From Verrucomicrobiaceae bacterium (GTDB lineage: Bacteria > Verrucomicrobiota > Verrucomicrobiia > Verrucomicrobiales > Verrucomicrobiaceae): a stretch of 64,000 nt of DNA. The first letter of the stretch is position 1, and every line of letters begins with the position of its first letter. Made by a program: the position numbers and the translations under genes. The notes under the pieces are model-generated. The model did no database searches, was not told where the DNA came from, and was given only the letters and a program-made list of their open reading frames with translations. Of the stretch, positions 8,964 through 20,294 are shown piece after piece. The DNA lies in assembly GCA_947466075.1 (NCBI GenBank), contig CANIBP010000014.1:38354-102353 (forward strand). The letters run 5' to 3'.

Positions 8964-10658
8964 ATGACCGAACCTGAAGCCAGCACCGACAACCAGCCGC
9001 AGACAAACAGCGGACTGGTGGACCTTTCCGATCTGAAACTGATGCCGGCCTGGGTGGGCGAATTTGGCAAGGAAGAAAAGATCAAGCAGCGCTATGCCGA
9101 TGCCGAAGACCGCCCAAAACGTGGAGGTCGTGATGATCGTCGTGGCGGTGGCGGCTTTGGCGATCGAGGTCGCACTGGCGGCCCGCCACCACGTCGTGAT
9201 GGTCCTGGCGGCGGCGCACCTCCGCGTCGCGATGGCCCTAGTGGCTTCCGTCCGCGTGAAGGTGGCCCACCACGCCGTGATGGCGATGACCGCCGTGGTC
9301 CGCCACGTCGTTTTGGTGATCGTGATCGCAACGGCCCACCACAACGCGAGTGGGTGGAGATGCCACGCGACGTGCAGATCACGATTTTCCCAGAAGATAA
9401 GGCCGTCGATGCTCTCGCTGCGCATGTGCGCCAGACCGGTCATGCATTCAGCATGTTCGATGCCGCACGTCTTGTGCTCGCGGGTGGTGATCGCTTCATG
9501 GTGCGCTTCCGCTGTGCCGATGAGCGTGCCACGGGGTTGTTCAACGTGCCGGCGGACGGCAGCCTGTTCCTGACGCGTGATGAGGCCCTCACGCATGTGC
9601 TGCATAGCGCCGCGCAGGATGAATTTTATCGCGTCGAGGAAATCGAACTCGAAGCTCCGAAGGGCGAGTTCACCTCAGTGGCCGTGTGCGGCATGAGCGG
9701 CGAACTCATCGCCCCGCCGAGCCATCACAGCTACCAAACCGGCGTTATTCGTCTGCATCGCGAGCGTTTTTCCAATATGTCGATGGAGGACTTCAAACGT
9801 CGCATCCGTGTTGAGGCGAACCCCGAACTCGTCGCGAAGTGGAAGGAAAACATGAGCAAAGGCCGCCGATGGGTGTGCTTGAAAGGGGAAGTGCCGGAAG
9901 GCGGCGAACCGCTCGCGCTCAACTCCCGCGCTGACATGGAGGCGCATTTCCGCCGCACCTTTGGCAACGACGCTGTCATCGAAGTACGCGAGGCCACACT
10001 GCATGGCAACATCGACAAGCAGAAGCTTGCGCATGTGCTCTTCCTCATGCTGCGCCAGTCGGTGGATGCAGCGCGGAAGCATCTGTTTGAGATCTCGCAG
10101 AAGCTCGGTGCCGGTCTGGAACGTCGTGGCATGAAGCTCTTCAAGCGCCGTGCCGGCAAGCAGTTCGTTTGCCGCGTGAAGCCGAAGGCGATCGATGCTG
10201 GACTCATTTTTTCCGACCGCCTCACTCGTGTGGTGGAGCTGCTCAAAGCCAACCACGGCTTGCCATTGCAGAAGCTCGTGGAAGCCATCGTTCCGTCCCC
10301 TCCCAAGGATGAAGCTGCTGCACCCGATGCGCCGAAGCATCCCACCGAAGAACAGATCGCAGTCATCAAAGACATCCGCTGGCTCGCCAACGAAGGTTAC
10401 GTCATCGAATACAGCGACGGCATGATCTTCCTCGGCGTCCAAGGTGAAGCCGCCGCGAAGAAAGAAGCGCCTGCCGCAAAAGCTTCCGCTGATGCCGCTG
10501 CGCCTGCTGCCGAAGCATCGGCCGAACCAGTGGAAGCTGCTGCTGAGGAGCCTGACGTCGAGGAGTCCTCTGAGGAAGTGGTGGCCGAAGAACCGGTCGC
10601 TGATGTTGCCGAGGAGTCGCCAGTCGTTGCCACGGCAGATGAAGAAGGCGAAGACTGA
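8964..10658 (+). CDS. Hypothetical protein with N-terminal RGG/PPRRDG low-complexity region
   Basis: Repeated RRGGGG, PPRRDG, DRDR segments followed by a globular region and an Ala/Glu-rich tail; frame starts upstream at 8772 but ATG 8964 is more likely. Confidence 0.7.
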   Translation: MTEPEASTDNQPQTNSGLVDLSDLKLMPAWVGEFGKEEKIKQRYADAEDRPKRGGRDDRRGGGGFGDRGRTGGPPPRRDGPGGGAPPRRDGPSGFRPREGGPPRRDGDDRRGPPRRFGDRDRNGPPQREWVEMPRDVQITIFPEDKAVDALAAHVRQTGHAFSMFDAARLVLAGGDRFMVRFRCADERATGLFNVPADGSLFLTRDEALTHVLHSAAQDEFYRVEEIELEAPKGEFTSVAVCGMSGELIAPPSHHSYQTGVIRLHRERFSNMSMEDFKRRIRVEANPELVAKWKENMSKGRRWVCLKGEVPEGGEPLALNSRADMEAHFRRTFGNDAVIEVREATLHGNIDKQKLAHVLFLMLRQSVDAARKHLFEISQKLGAGLERRGMKLFKRRAGKQFVCRVKPKAIDAGLIFSDRLTRVVELLKANHGLPLQKLVEAIVPSPPKDEAAAPDAPKHPTEEQIAVIKDIRWLANEGYVIEYSDGMIFLGVQGEAAAKKEAPAAKASADAAAPAAEASAEPVEAAAEEPDVEESSEEVVAEEPVADVAEESPVVATADEEGED

Positions 10659-10661
10659 TTT

Positions 10662-11558
10662 ATGAAGCCTGCAGCCATCTTTCTCGCCGTCGTATTCAGC
10701 GCTTGGTCAGCCACCAGTCTGTTTGCGGCACGGCCTATCCTCTGCTGTGATTATGGTGGCGGTCGTGTCACCATTCTCTCTGCCACGGGAGAGATTGAAT
10801 GGCAGGTGGAGGCCAAAAGTCCGCAGGATTGCTGGCAACTGCCGAATGGAAACATCCTCTTCGCCTATGTGGCTGGCGCCAAAGAGGTGACGCGTGATCA
10901 GAAAGTCGTCTGGGAATATAAGGCCCCCGAAAAAGTCGAGTGCCATGCCTGCCGGCCGCTGCCGGACGGCAACGTGCTCGTCGTCGAATGCGGCACCAGT
11001 CGTATCATTGAAGTCGATCGCGCGGGGGAAATCGCCAAGGAGATCAAACTCGTCACGAAGCCCGAGGTGAAGCTGCACAATCAGTTCCGCGGCACTCGCA
11101 AGACCGCTGACGGCCACTATCTCGTCTGTTTCAAAGGCGAGAGCAAAATCGTGGAGCTCGACAGCGAAGGCAAAGTGCTGCGCGAAGTTTCCGTCACCGG
11201 TGATCCGCATGAAGTGGTGCAACTGGCGAACAAAAACCTTCTCATCACATGCGGTGATGGTCACAAGGTCGTCGAGATCGATCCAGCGGGCAAAACGGTT
11301 TGGGAACTCAATGAAAACGACCTTCCAGGCAACACGCTGCGCCTCATGGCCGGTTGTCATCGCCTCCCGAATGGCAACACGATCTTCGCCAACTACCTCG
11401 GCCACGGCCACATTGGTGAGCAAGCGCAGTTTTTTGAGATCACGCCTGACAAGAAAGTCGTCTGGGCCTTCGAGGACAAAGGCCGCTTCAAGACCATCAA
11501 TCAGGTCATGGCGCTGGATGACAAAGGCGATGTCACCAAAGGCGAAGTGTTGCGCTGA
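10662..11558 (+). CDS. Secreted beta-propeller repeat protein
   Basis: Signal peptide; repeated DGN(V/I)L / G(K/E)...W motif blades (LPNGNILFAY, LPDGNVLVVE, LPNGNTIFAN). Confidence 0.7.
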   Translation: MKPAAIFLAVVFSAWSATSLFAARPILCCDYGGGRVTILSATGEIEWQVEAKSPQDCWQLPNGNILFAYVAGAKEVTRDQKVVWEYKAPEKVECHACRPLPDGNVLVVECGTSRIIEVDRAGEIAKEIKLVTKPEVKLHNQFRGTRKTADGHYLVCFKGESKIVELDSEGKVLREVSVTGDPHEVVQLANKNLLITCGDGHKVVEIDPAGKTVWELNENDLPGNTLRLMAGCHRLPNGNTIFANYLGHGHIGEQAQFFEITPDKKVVWAFEDKGRFKTINQVMALDDKGDVTKGEVLR

Positions 11559-12394
11559 ACGGCCCACAGCATCTTCACCGTCTGCACAGCCGCTTTGACG
11601 TGGTGAACGCGGAAAAGGTGCGCGCCGCGTGTCATGCCCGCAGCAATGCAGGCGACGGTGCCGGCATCGCGTTCGAGCGCGGGGATGCCCAGTACGTCGC
11701 CAATCACCGTTTTACGTGAAACGGGCAGCAAGATCGGCCGGTCGAAGCGATGCAGCGCTCGCAGATGCCGATAGATCGCCAGATTGTCATCACGCTGCTT
11801 CGCGAAGTCGATGCCGGGGTCGATCAGGATGTTTTTGTAAGGCAGACCGGCGCTTTCGGCGAGTTCGAGCTTCTGCGTGAAGAAATCGACGAGCGTTTCG
11901 ATCACGTTTGGATACTGCACATGCGTGTGCGGCACCTTAGGCTGGCCGACGCTGTGCATGATGAGCAGGCTGGCATTATGTTCAGCGCAAAGCCGCGCAT
12001 TCGTCGCATCTGGCAGCGCGCTGAGGTCATTGATGATGTCCCCGCCATGCGGCAAGACAGCGGCGATGACTTCACTGCGCCAGGTGTTGATGGAAAGAAG
12101 CGGCGCATTGAAATTCGCATGCAGTACGGGCCATTGCGCGATGAAGGGCAGCAGCCGGGCGATTTCCTCTTCCACTGAGATCGGTCCGCGATTCGTGCGC
12201 GCACTTTCAGCACCGATGTCGATGATATCCGCACCATCCAGAAGCTGCTGCTTCGCCTGAGCCAGCGCCAGCGTCGGATCGAGCGTGCCGTCGCCACAAA
12301 ACGAGTCGTCGTTGATGTTCACGATGCCCATGACCATCGGGCGGCGTGGAAACTCGATGCGATGCTGTCGGGCGTGCCAGATCATAGTGGCCAC
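11501..12394 (-). CDS. folP: Dihydropteroate synthase, divergent
   Basis: MGIVNINDDSFCGDGT, DIIDIGAES, SINTWR, IINDLSA, IDPGIDFAK, PVSRKTVIG, FRVHHV motifs. Confidence 0.8.
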   Translation of the reverse strand: MATMIWHARQHRIEFPRRPMVMGIVNINDDSFCGDGTLDPTLALAQAKQQLLDGADIIDIGAESARTNRGPISVEEEIARLLPFIAQWPVLHANFNAPLLSINTWRSEVIAAVLPHGGDIINDLSALPDATNARLCAEHNASLLIMHSVGQPKVPHTHVQYPNVIETLVDFFTQKLELAESAGLPYKNILIDPGIDFAKQRDDNLAIYRHLRALHRFDRPILLPVSRKTVIGDVLGIPALERDAGTVACIAAGMTRGAHLFRVHHVKAAVQTVKMLWAVQRNTSPLVTSPLSSSAMT

Positions 12395-13194
12395 GTCTCC
12401 GGCAGCGGCACTACTTTGCGCTGGCGCTTCACAAACCGCACGGTGGTCGTGTAACCAACACTGCGGACGAGATCGAGCGCTTGGTTGAAGTCCACGCCGA
12501 CATCGGTGGGCACGTGGGCGTCGGAATTGATCACGATGGGCACCTTGGCGCTGAAGGCCATCTCCAGCATCTCGCGGGCGGGATAGATTTCGCGTACGTC
12601 CTTGCGCAGACCAGCGGTGCTGACTTCGAGGATGCCGTTGGTATCGACGAGGGCCTGGATCACCGGCGAGTAGTAGGGACGTAGATCACCCGCAGGGCGC
12701 AGGGCGAAGCGTTTGGCGAGATCGGGGTGCGCATGGAAGTCGAACTGCCTTGTGCGAATCATCTGCTCATAGAGTTTCCAATACATGCCCCACATGTGTT
12801 CGATGTCCGAGGCGGTCTTCCAGCGCGAGACGTGCTTCGGATCGTCCACCGCGATGCCGTCATGGATGTAATGCACGCTGCCAATGAGGTAATCCCACTC
12901 CGCCATGCCTGCGGTCTCGTCGATCCACTTCTCGCGGCCTTCGAGGTGGTCGCATTCGAGGGCGAGACGAATCGGAAAGTCCGGCAGCGCCTCGCGGGCC
13001 TCGTTCACCAGTTCAAAGTAGCGCGGCAAGTCGGACAGCGGCATGCGCCAGTCATCAAAGTGCTGTGGCATCGGGTTGTGATCCGACAGGCCGATCTCCG
13101 CAAGACCGATGCTCTGTGCATGCCGTGCGTAATCGACCGGATTCCCCTCGGCATGCAGGCAAAGCGGTGTGTGTGTGTGGTAATCGGTGAGCAT
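12382..13194 (-). CDS. PHP-domain histidinol-phosphatase-like protein
   Basis: DYHTHTPLC, GLSDHNPMP, IGSVHYI, INSDAHVPTDVG motifs; start chosen at MLTDYHTH. Confidence 0.8.
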   Translation of the reverse strand: MLTDYHTHTPLCLHAEGNPVDYARHAQSIGLAEIGLSDHNPMPQHFDDWRMPLSDLPRYFELVNEAREALPDFPIRLALECDHLEGREKWIDETAGMAEWDYLIGSVHYIHDGIAVDDPKHVSRWKTASDIEHMWGMYWKLYEQMIRTRQFDFHAHPDLAKRFALRPAGDLRPYYSPVIQALVDTNGILEVSTAGLRKDVREIYPAREMLEMAFSAKVPIVINSDAHVPTDVGVDFNQALDLVRSVGYTTTVRFVKRQRKVVPLPETWPL

Positions 13195-13261
13195 GGGGCT
13201 TTTTCGCAGCATTGAGCGCTCTGGCAAGTTGATCGCGCTGCATTTCACGGCATGGGAAAGC

Positions 13262-13921
13262 ATGCCCACACTGAAAGCCTTCATTTTTGATCTCGACGGC
13301 ACTTTGATCGACTCGCTCGCGGACATCGCGGAGTCGATCAACCGCATGCTGGATGCGCGGGGTTATCCGCGCTGTGAGCAGGAGGTGTTCAAACAGATGG
13401 TGGGCGATGGCATGGAGAAACTCGTCGAGCGGGCGCTGCCAGAACACGCGAGAAGTGAAGAGCTGATCAAAATTTGCGTGGAGGAGTATCGCGCGCATTA
13501 CGACACGCTGTGGAATGCGCAGACGCGGCCTTATGACGGCATCGTGGCGATGCTGGCAGAGCTGAAGGGTAGGGGATTAAAGCTGGGCGTGATCTCGAAC
13601 AAGGCGCATCGCTTCACTGTGCCGATGACGGAGCATTTTTTTGGCACGGCGGTGTTTGACCATATTTTGGGCCAGCGTGCCGAGGTGCAGCGCAAGCCGG
13701 ATGCGGCGGGTGCGCATGAGATGGCGGCGATTTTGGGCCTGCAGACGAATGAAATGGCCTATGTGGGTGATTCGGGCATCGACATGGAGTTTGCGAAGAA
13801 TAGCAGTATGCAGGCCATCGGTGTGCGTTGGGGCTTTCGCAGCGAAGCGGAGCTCAAGGAGTGCGGCGCGGACGTGCTCATTTCGCACCCGGCGGAATTG
13901 TTCGATCTTCAGAGAAAATAA
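13262..13921 (+). CDS. gph: HAD hydrolase, phosphoglycolate phosphatase-like
   Basis: FDLDGTLIDS, GVISNKAH, YVGDSGIDMEFA. Confidence 0.85.
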   Translation: MPTLKAFIFDLDGTLIDSLADIAESINRMLDARGYPRCEQEVFKQMVGDGMEKLVERALPEHARSEELIKICVEEYRAHYDTLWNAQTRPYDGIVAMLAELKGRGLKLGVISNKAHRFTVPMTEHFFGTAVFDHILGQRAEVQRKPDAAGAHEMAAILGLQTNEMAYVGDSGIDMEFAKNSSMQAIGVRWGFRSEAELKECGADVLISHPAELFDLQRK

Positions 13922-13974
13922 TGTTCCACCGATAACTTGAGAGCGGGAAATAGGGCCATTAGTATCGGCCCGCT

Positions 13975-14859
13975 GTGAAATTCAAATCCCCCCTATCCTT
14001 GATGCGTGCCATTCTCGTTCTCGGCACGGTGTTGCTGGCCTCCTGCCAGTTGTTCCGCAAAAAGCCACCAGCTCCGCCGCCGGAGCCTGTGAAGGCTGAA
14101 TGGAAATACCCCGGTGAATGGACGGGCGGCAGCAAGGCCATCACGAGCATGGTGATCAATGTGGATGCGCAGCGTGCCATGCTGTACCACGGTGATGAAG
14201 TGGTCGGCTGGACCTATGTGGCCAGTGGCATTCCTAGCTTCCCGACACCAACAGGCAGTTTCAAGGTGCTGGAGAAGATCAAAGACAAAGTCTCCAACTT
14301 GTATGGCAAGGGCTTCGATGCGGCCGGCAAGCTGGTAAACTCAGACTTCAAGCAGGGTAGAGATCTGCTGCCTGAGGGTGGACGTTTCGAAGCAGCGAAG
14401 ATGACTTACTTCATGCGTCTGACGGGTGATGGCGTGGGCATGCACATTGGCCCGATTCCGAAGCCTGGCCGCCGCGCCTCGCATGGCTGCATACGACTGC
14501 CTTCGAAGATGGCACCGATCTTGTTTGAGCACACCTCGGTTGGCACTCCGGTGACGATCACCGGCAGCGGCCCGGAATATGCGACCTACCTCAAGCAGTC
14601 CGCTGAAAAGGCGAAAGCGAATGCTGCCAAACTGGCCGCATCCAAGAAGAAAGCGGAAGAGGCTGCTGCACAGGCCGCTGCGGCGACGACTCTCGCTCCT
14701 GATGATCCGAACGGCCCGAAAGGTGGCGTAGTGCCGTCTGCGGGTACCACGCCGGCCCCCACGCCGCCACCGCTTGGTGCGCCTCCGGGAACGCCAGCCA
14801 CACCGCCGGAAGAAGTGAAGCCTGCGACACCGGCGAATCCACCTCCGGCGAACAATTGA
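13975..14859 (+). CDS. L,D-transpeptidase (YkuD) lipoprotein
   Basis: Lipobox LLASC; SHGCIRL catalytic motif; Ala/Pro-rich C-terminal tail. Confidence 0.85.
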   Translation: MKFKSPLSLMRAILVLGTVLLASCQLFRKKPPAPPPEPVKAEWKYPGEWTGGSKAITSMVINVDAQRAMLYHGDEVVGWTYVASGIPSFPTPTGSFKVLEKIKDKVSNLYGKGFDAAGKLVNSDFKQGRDLLPEGGRFEAAKMTYFMRLTGDGVGMHIGPIPKPGRRASHGCIRLPSKMAPILFEHTSVGTPVTITGSGPEYATYLKQSAEKAKANAAKLAASKKKAEEAAAQAAAATTLAPDDPNGPKGGVVPSAGTTPAPTPPPLGAPPGTPATPPEEVKPATPANPPPANN

Positions 14860-14872
14860 TTCATCAACCATG

Positions 14873-14900
14873 AAGGCGGGCAGCAATGCCCGCCTTTTTT
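14873..14900 (+). terminator. Rho-independent terminator after L,D-transpeptidase gene
   Basis: aaggcgggca-gcaa-tgcccgcctt stem-loop then T-run. Confidence 0.9.
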
Positions 14901-15050
14901 ATGACCATGTTGCCGCAAGGTTAATTGTGGTGCCATCGGGCGATATCAGCAGTGTTGATCGCGGATCCTTTGCCCGAAGGCTATGACTAGCGCTTAATCG
15001 AGCTGGACCTGCCTATCGCGCACTCGGTAAGAATGGTGAATACCTGAAGC

Positions 15051-15086
15051 AAAAAACGGCAAGCGACCGGTGAGATCGCTTGCCGT
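15051..15086 (-). terminator. Rho-independent terminator of the secDF transcription unit
   Basis: Minus strand acggcaagcga...tcgcttgccgt stem followed by TTTTTT. Confidence 0.85.
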
Positions 15087-15102
15087 CGTTGAAGCTTTCG
15101 GG

Positions 15103-17523
15103 TTACACCTTGCTACCGGCAGCGGCTGCCGCAGCGATGGCTTGCTGAGCCTTCATTTGCTCAAGCTGGGCGTCCAACACTTGGCGCTTGAGGCTGGTGC
15201 CGGTCTTCTTCGCATACCACAGGACGAGTGGGGAGGCGATGAAGATGGAGGAGTAGGTGCCGAGTAGCACACCGATGGTGATCGGCATGGCGAACTCGAG
15301 CATGGCCGGATTGCCGAGGAAGAGCAGCACAATCATTGGGGCGAGTGCCGTGGGGCCGGTAAGGAGTGTGCGGGAGAGAGTTTTGCAAATGGCCTCGTTC
15401 ATCATGTCACGCATGCTGCCGCCAGTGCCCTTCTGGATCGTTTCGCGGATACGGTCGAAGACGACGATGGTATCGTTGATGGAGTAACCGGCGATGGTAA
15501 GCAGCGCACCGACGTGGATAATGCTGAGTTCCTGACCAAAAAGCACGCACAGTCCTGGAACCATGAGCACGTCATGGAACAAGGCGATGATGGCACCAAG
15601 GGCGAAGGCGAACTCATAGCGCATCATCAGATACAGGAAGATCGCGATCAGGGCGGCGAACATGGCCCAGCAGGACTGCTTGGCGAGTTCGGAGCCGATC
15701 ACGGAGCCGACGGTGGCGATGCTGGTGCCGAGAACGGTGTCGCTCTTCCACTTGCCGCCGATGGCGTTTTGGAGCACCGGGCCGCTTTTTTCCTCGCAAC
15801 GGATGCTCAGATTGAGCGCACCAGTGGCGTCGCTTTTGCGCTGGATGTAGTAGCTGCCGATATCCTTGCCGTCCGGCTGCTTGAGACCTTTGAACAGGGC
15901 GTCGAACTCGGCGTCGGCGATATCCTTGCCTTTGGTCAGGGTCACATCCACACGGCTGCCACCGCGGAAGTCGATGCCGAACCCGGCACCGCCTCTGTAG
16001 GCGAGTGTGCCAAAGGAGATCGCGGTGACGACGAGCGAGGCGATGATGAACTTCGGAGCCGAGGACAGGATGTCGAAGATCTTGTCGGGGATGATTTTGG
16101 TCGTGTGAATCTTGTGCAGGATGTTCTTGTCCACCACCCACATGAAAATCACGCGGGTAACGATCAAGGCGCCGATCATCGAGGAAATCAGACCAATCAT
16201 GAGCGTGACGGCGAAACCTTTGACCAGACCGCCGGAGATGACGAACAGGATGAGCGCGGAGATGAGTGTGGTGATGTTCGAGTCGGCGATGGCGGAGAAG
16301 GCCTTTTCATAGGCGGCCTCCAGTGCGGCACCGAGCGTCTTGCCCGCCTCCATTTCCTCACGCAAACGTTCATAGATGAGCACGTTCGCATCCACAGCCA
16401 TGCCGATGGTCAGCACGACACCAGCGATACCCGGCATGGTCAGCGTGAAGCCGAACAAGGCCATGGAACCGAACAGAATAGCGATGTTGATGACGAGACC
16501 GATGATCGCCACGATGCCGGCGAGGCGGTAGATGAACAGCATGAAGCAGGTGGTGATGATGAGTGCGGCAATGCCGATCCACTTGCCCTGATCAATCGAG
16601 GACTGGCCGTAGGCGGAGGACACCGAGCTTTCGGCGAGAATTTTCATCGGGTTCTGCAAGGGATTGCTCAGCAAAGTGGCCAATGTGTCGGCCTCCTGCT
16701 GGCTGAAACCCTTGCCGCCACCGCCGGAGATTTCCGCCCTGCCGCCAAACTGCTTGGCGTTGAGTTGTGGTGCGGAGTGAATTCTGCCGTCCACGATGAT
16801 GGCCATTTTGTTGCGGAAATGTACCGCCGCCAGATCGTCAAAGAGCTTGGCACCCTCGCTGTCGAATTGAAGCGCCACCTTGTTGCCTTCGGCATCGACC
16901 GTGCGGAAGGCTTTGGAAACGTACTTGCCCTCGATCTCCGCGGTGTCACGGACGAGTTCGGATTTGGAAATGACCGTGCCGTCTTTGGCAGTGATGGGAT
17001 CGCTGTAGTCCATCTCGACCCAGCCGGGTTCTTTGATGCCGCCACGGGCCTTGATCTGTTCCAGCTTCGAAGCGCTGTCGGGATGCACCCGGCGGAACTC
17101 GAGGTGCGCCACGGTCTGGATGGTGTCGCGCACTCCTTTGATCTCTTCTTCGGTGATGCCGGGCATTTGGATCACGATGCGGTCTGCGCCTTCTGGCTGC
17201 ATGGTGAGATCTTTCTGACCATCAGGATTCAGACGTTTTTCAAGAATCGCGATCGCCTGCTGCACATCGCTGCTGGTGACCAGTTTGGGCGTGCCGTCGT
17301 CATTCTTACCGGGAGCGAGTTGTACGATGAATTCACTGCCGCCCTGAAGGTCGATGCCGAGCTGAAGGCCCATCGTTTTCGCGGTGTAGATGGCCGAGAA
17401 GGCAGTGAGTGCGACGAGCAGCGTGCCGATCCAGCGCTTGGTCTTATGAACGGCGGTGCCGATATAGACCAGCAGCATCAACAGGATGGAGGCACCGACG
17501 AGGAAGGTGGCGAAGGGATTCAT
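15103..17523 (-). CDS. secDF: Protein translocase SecDF fusion
   Basis: SecD (GIDLQGGSEF) and SecF (GIDFRGGSRVDV) modules in one 806-aa ORF. Confidence 0.95.
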   Translation of the reverse strand: MNPFATFLVGASILLMLLVYIGTAVHKTKRWIGTLLVALTAFSAIYTAKTMGLQLGIDLQGGSEFIVQLAPGKNDDGTPKLVTSSDVQQAIAILEKRLNPDGQKDLTMQPEGADRIVIQMPGITEEEIKGVRDTIQTVAHLEFRRVHPDSASKLEQIKARGGIKEPGWVEMDYSDPITAKDGTVISKSELVRDTAEIEGKYVSKAFRTVDAEGNKVALQFDSEGAKLFDDLAAVHFRNKMAIIVDGRIHSAPQLNAKQFGGRAEISGGGGKGFSQQEADTLATLLSNPLQNPMKILAESSVSSAYGQSSIDQGKWIGIAALIITTCFMLFIYRLAGIVAIIGLVINIAILFGSMALFGFTLTMPGIAGVVLTIGMAVDANVLIYERLREEMEAGKTLGAALEAAYEKAFSAIADSNITTLISALILFVISGGLVKGFAVTLMIGLISSMIGALIVTRVIFMWVVDKNILHKIHTTKIIPDKIFDILSSAPKFIIASLVVTAISFGTLAYRGGAGFGIDFRGGSRVDVTLTKGKDIADAEFDALFKGLKQPDGKDIGSYYIQRKSDATGALNLSIRCEEKSGPVLQNAIGGKWKSDTVLGTSIATVGSVIGSELAKQSCWAMFAALIAIFLYLMMRYEFAFALGAIIALFHDVLMVPGLCVLFGQELSIIHVGALLTIAGYSINDTIVVFDRIRETIQKGTGGSMRDMMNEAICKTLSRTLLTGPTALAPMIVLLFLGNPAMLEFAMPITIGVLLGTYSSIFIASPLVLWYAKKTGTSLKRQVLDAQLEQMKAQQAIAAAAAAGSKV

Positions 17524-17565
17524 GAACAGGTTGGCAGGGGGTTGGGGAAATTAGGCGGATTTAGC

Positions 17566-19139
<1,574 letters not shown>

Positions 19140-19156
19140 CTACTCTCGCCGCCCTT

Positions 19157-20272
19157 ATGCTCAGAGCCGGTATCGTTGGTCTTCCAAACGTTGGTAAATC
19201 CACCCTATTCAATGCTGTCACCCGCACCCGCAAGGCGGAGGCAGCGAACTATCCTTTCTGCACTATCGAGCCGAACACCGGCGTCGTGACCGTGCCGGAT
19301 GAACGACTCGCCGTGCTTTCGAAGCTCTCTGGGTCATCGAAACTCGTCCCCGCCGCCATCGAGTTCGTGGACATCGCCGGTCTCGTCAAAGGCGCGAGTC
19401 AGGGCGAAGGTCTCGGCAACAAATTCCTCAGCCATATTCGCGAAGTGGATGCCATCGTGCATGTCGTGCGCTGCTTTGAAGACGGCGACATCACGCACGT
19501 CAGCGGCACGATCGACCCCGTGCGCGACATCGAGGTCATTAACACCGAGCTCATCCTCGCTGACATGGACGCCATCCAGCGCCGCAAGGACAAGGCCGAA
19601 AAGAATGCCAAAAGAGGCGAAAAAGACGCGAAGGCCGAACTCGCCCTCTGCGAGAAGCTGATCCCGCATTTCGATGCCGGAAAGCCTGCCGTGACGCTCG
19701 AAATGACCGATGATGAGCGCAAGCTGGTGAAATCCTTCTTCCTGCTCAGCTCCAAGCCCTGCATCTTCGCCTGCAACGTCGCTGAGAACGATCTTGCAAC
19801 CGCTTCGAATGATCCTGACAACCATCCCTTCGTCGGCAAGGTGCGTGAATACGTGAAGCATGCCCACGAGGCCAGCGCCGTCGTCGTCAGCGCCGCCATC
19901 GAAAGCGAATTGATCGACCTCAGTGACGAGGAAGCCAAGGCCTACCTCGCCGACATCGGCGTGACGGACAGCGGCGTCTCCCGCCTGATTAAAGGCGTCT
20001 ATGACCTCCTCGGCCTCCAGACTTACCTAACCACCGGCGAGAAGGAAACACGCGCCTGGACCATCGTTAAAGGCATGAAAGCCCCGCAGGCTGCGGGTGT
20101 TATCCATGGTGACTTCGAGCGTGGCTTCATCGCCGGTGAAATCGTCCACTACAACGACCTCGTCGAACTCGGCTCCAACGCGAAAGCCAAGGAAAAGGGC
20201 AAGTGGCGCATCGAAGGCAAAGAATACGTCATGCGCGACGGCGACGTCGTCGAGTGGCGCTTCAACGTGTGA
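19157..20272 (+). CDS. ychF: Ribosome-binding ATPase YchF
   Basis: GIVGLPNVGKSTLFNAVT, NYPFCTIEPN, VDIAGLVKGAS. Confidence 0.95.
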   Translation: MLRAGIVGLPNVGKSTLFNAVTRTRKAEAANYPFCTIEPNTGVVTVPDERLAVLSKLSGSSKLVPAAIEFVDIAGLVKGASQGEGLGNKFLSHIREVDAIVHVVRCFEDGDITHVSGTIDPVRDIEVINTELILADMDAIQRRKDKAEKNAKRGEKDAKAELALCEKLIPHFDAGKPAVTLEMTDDERKLVKSFFLLSSKPCIFACNVAENDLATASNDPDNHPFVGKVREYVKHAHEASAVVVSAAIESELIDLSDEEAKAYLADIGVTDSGVSRLIKGVYDLLGLQTYLTTGEKETRAWTIVKGMKAPQAAGVIHGDFERGFIAGEIVHYNDLVELGSNAKAKEKGKWRIEGKEYVMRDGDVVEWRFNV

Positions 20273-20294
20273 TCTGAGACGAGACGGCGTCTGC

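Noticed and set aside
14901-15050. Intergenic stretch as a possible ncRNA
   Set aside because: No clear conserved structure or promoter apart from the two flanking terminators.
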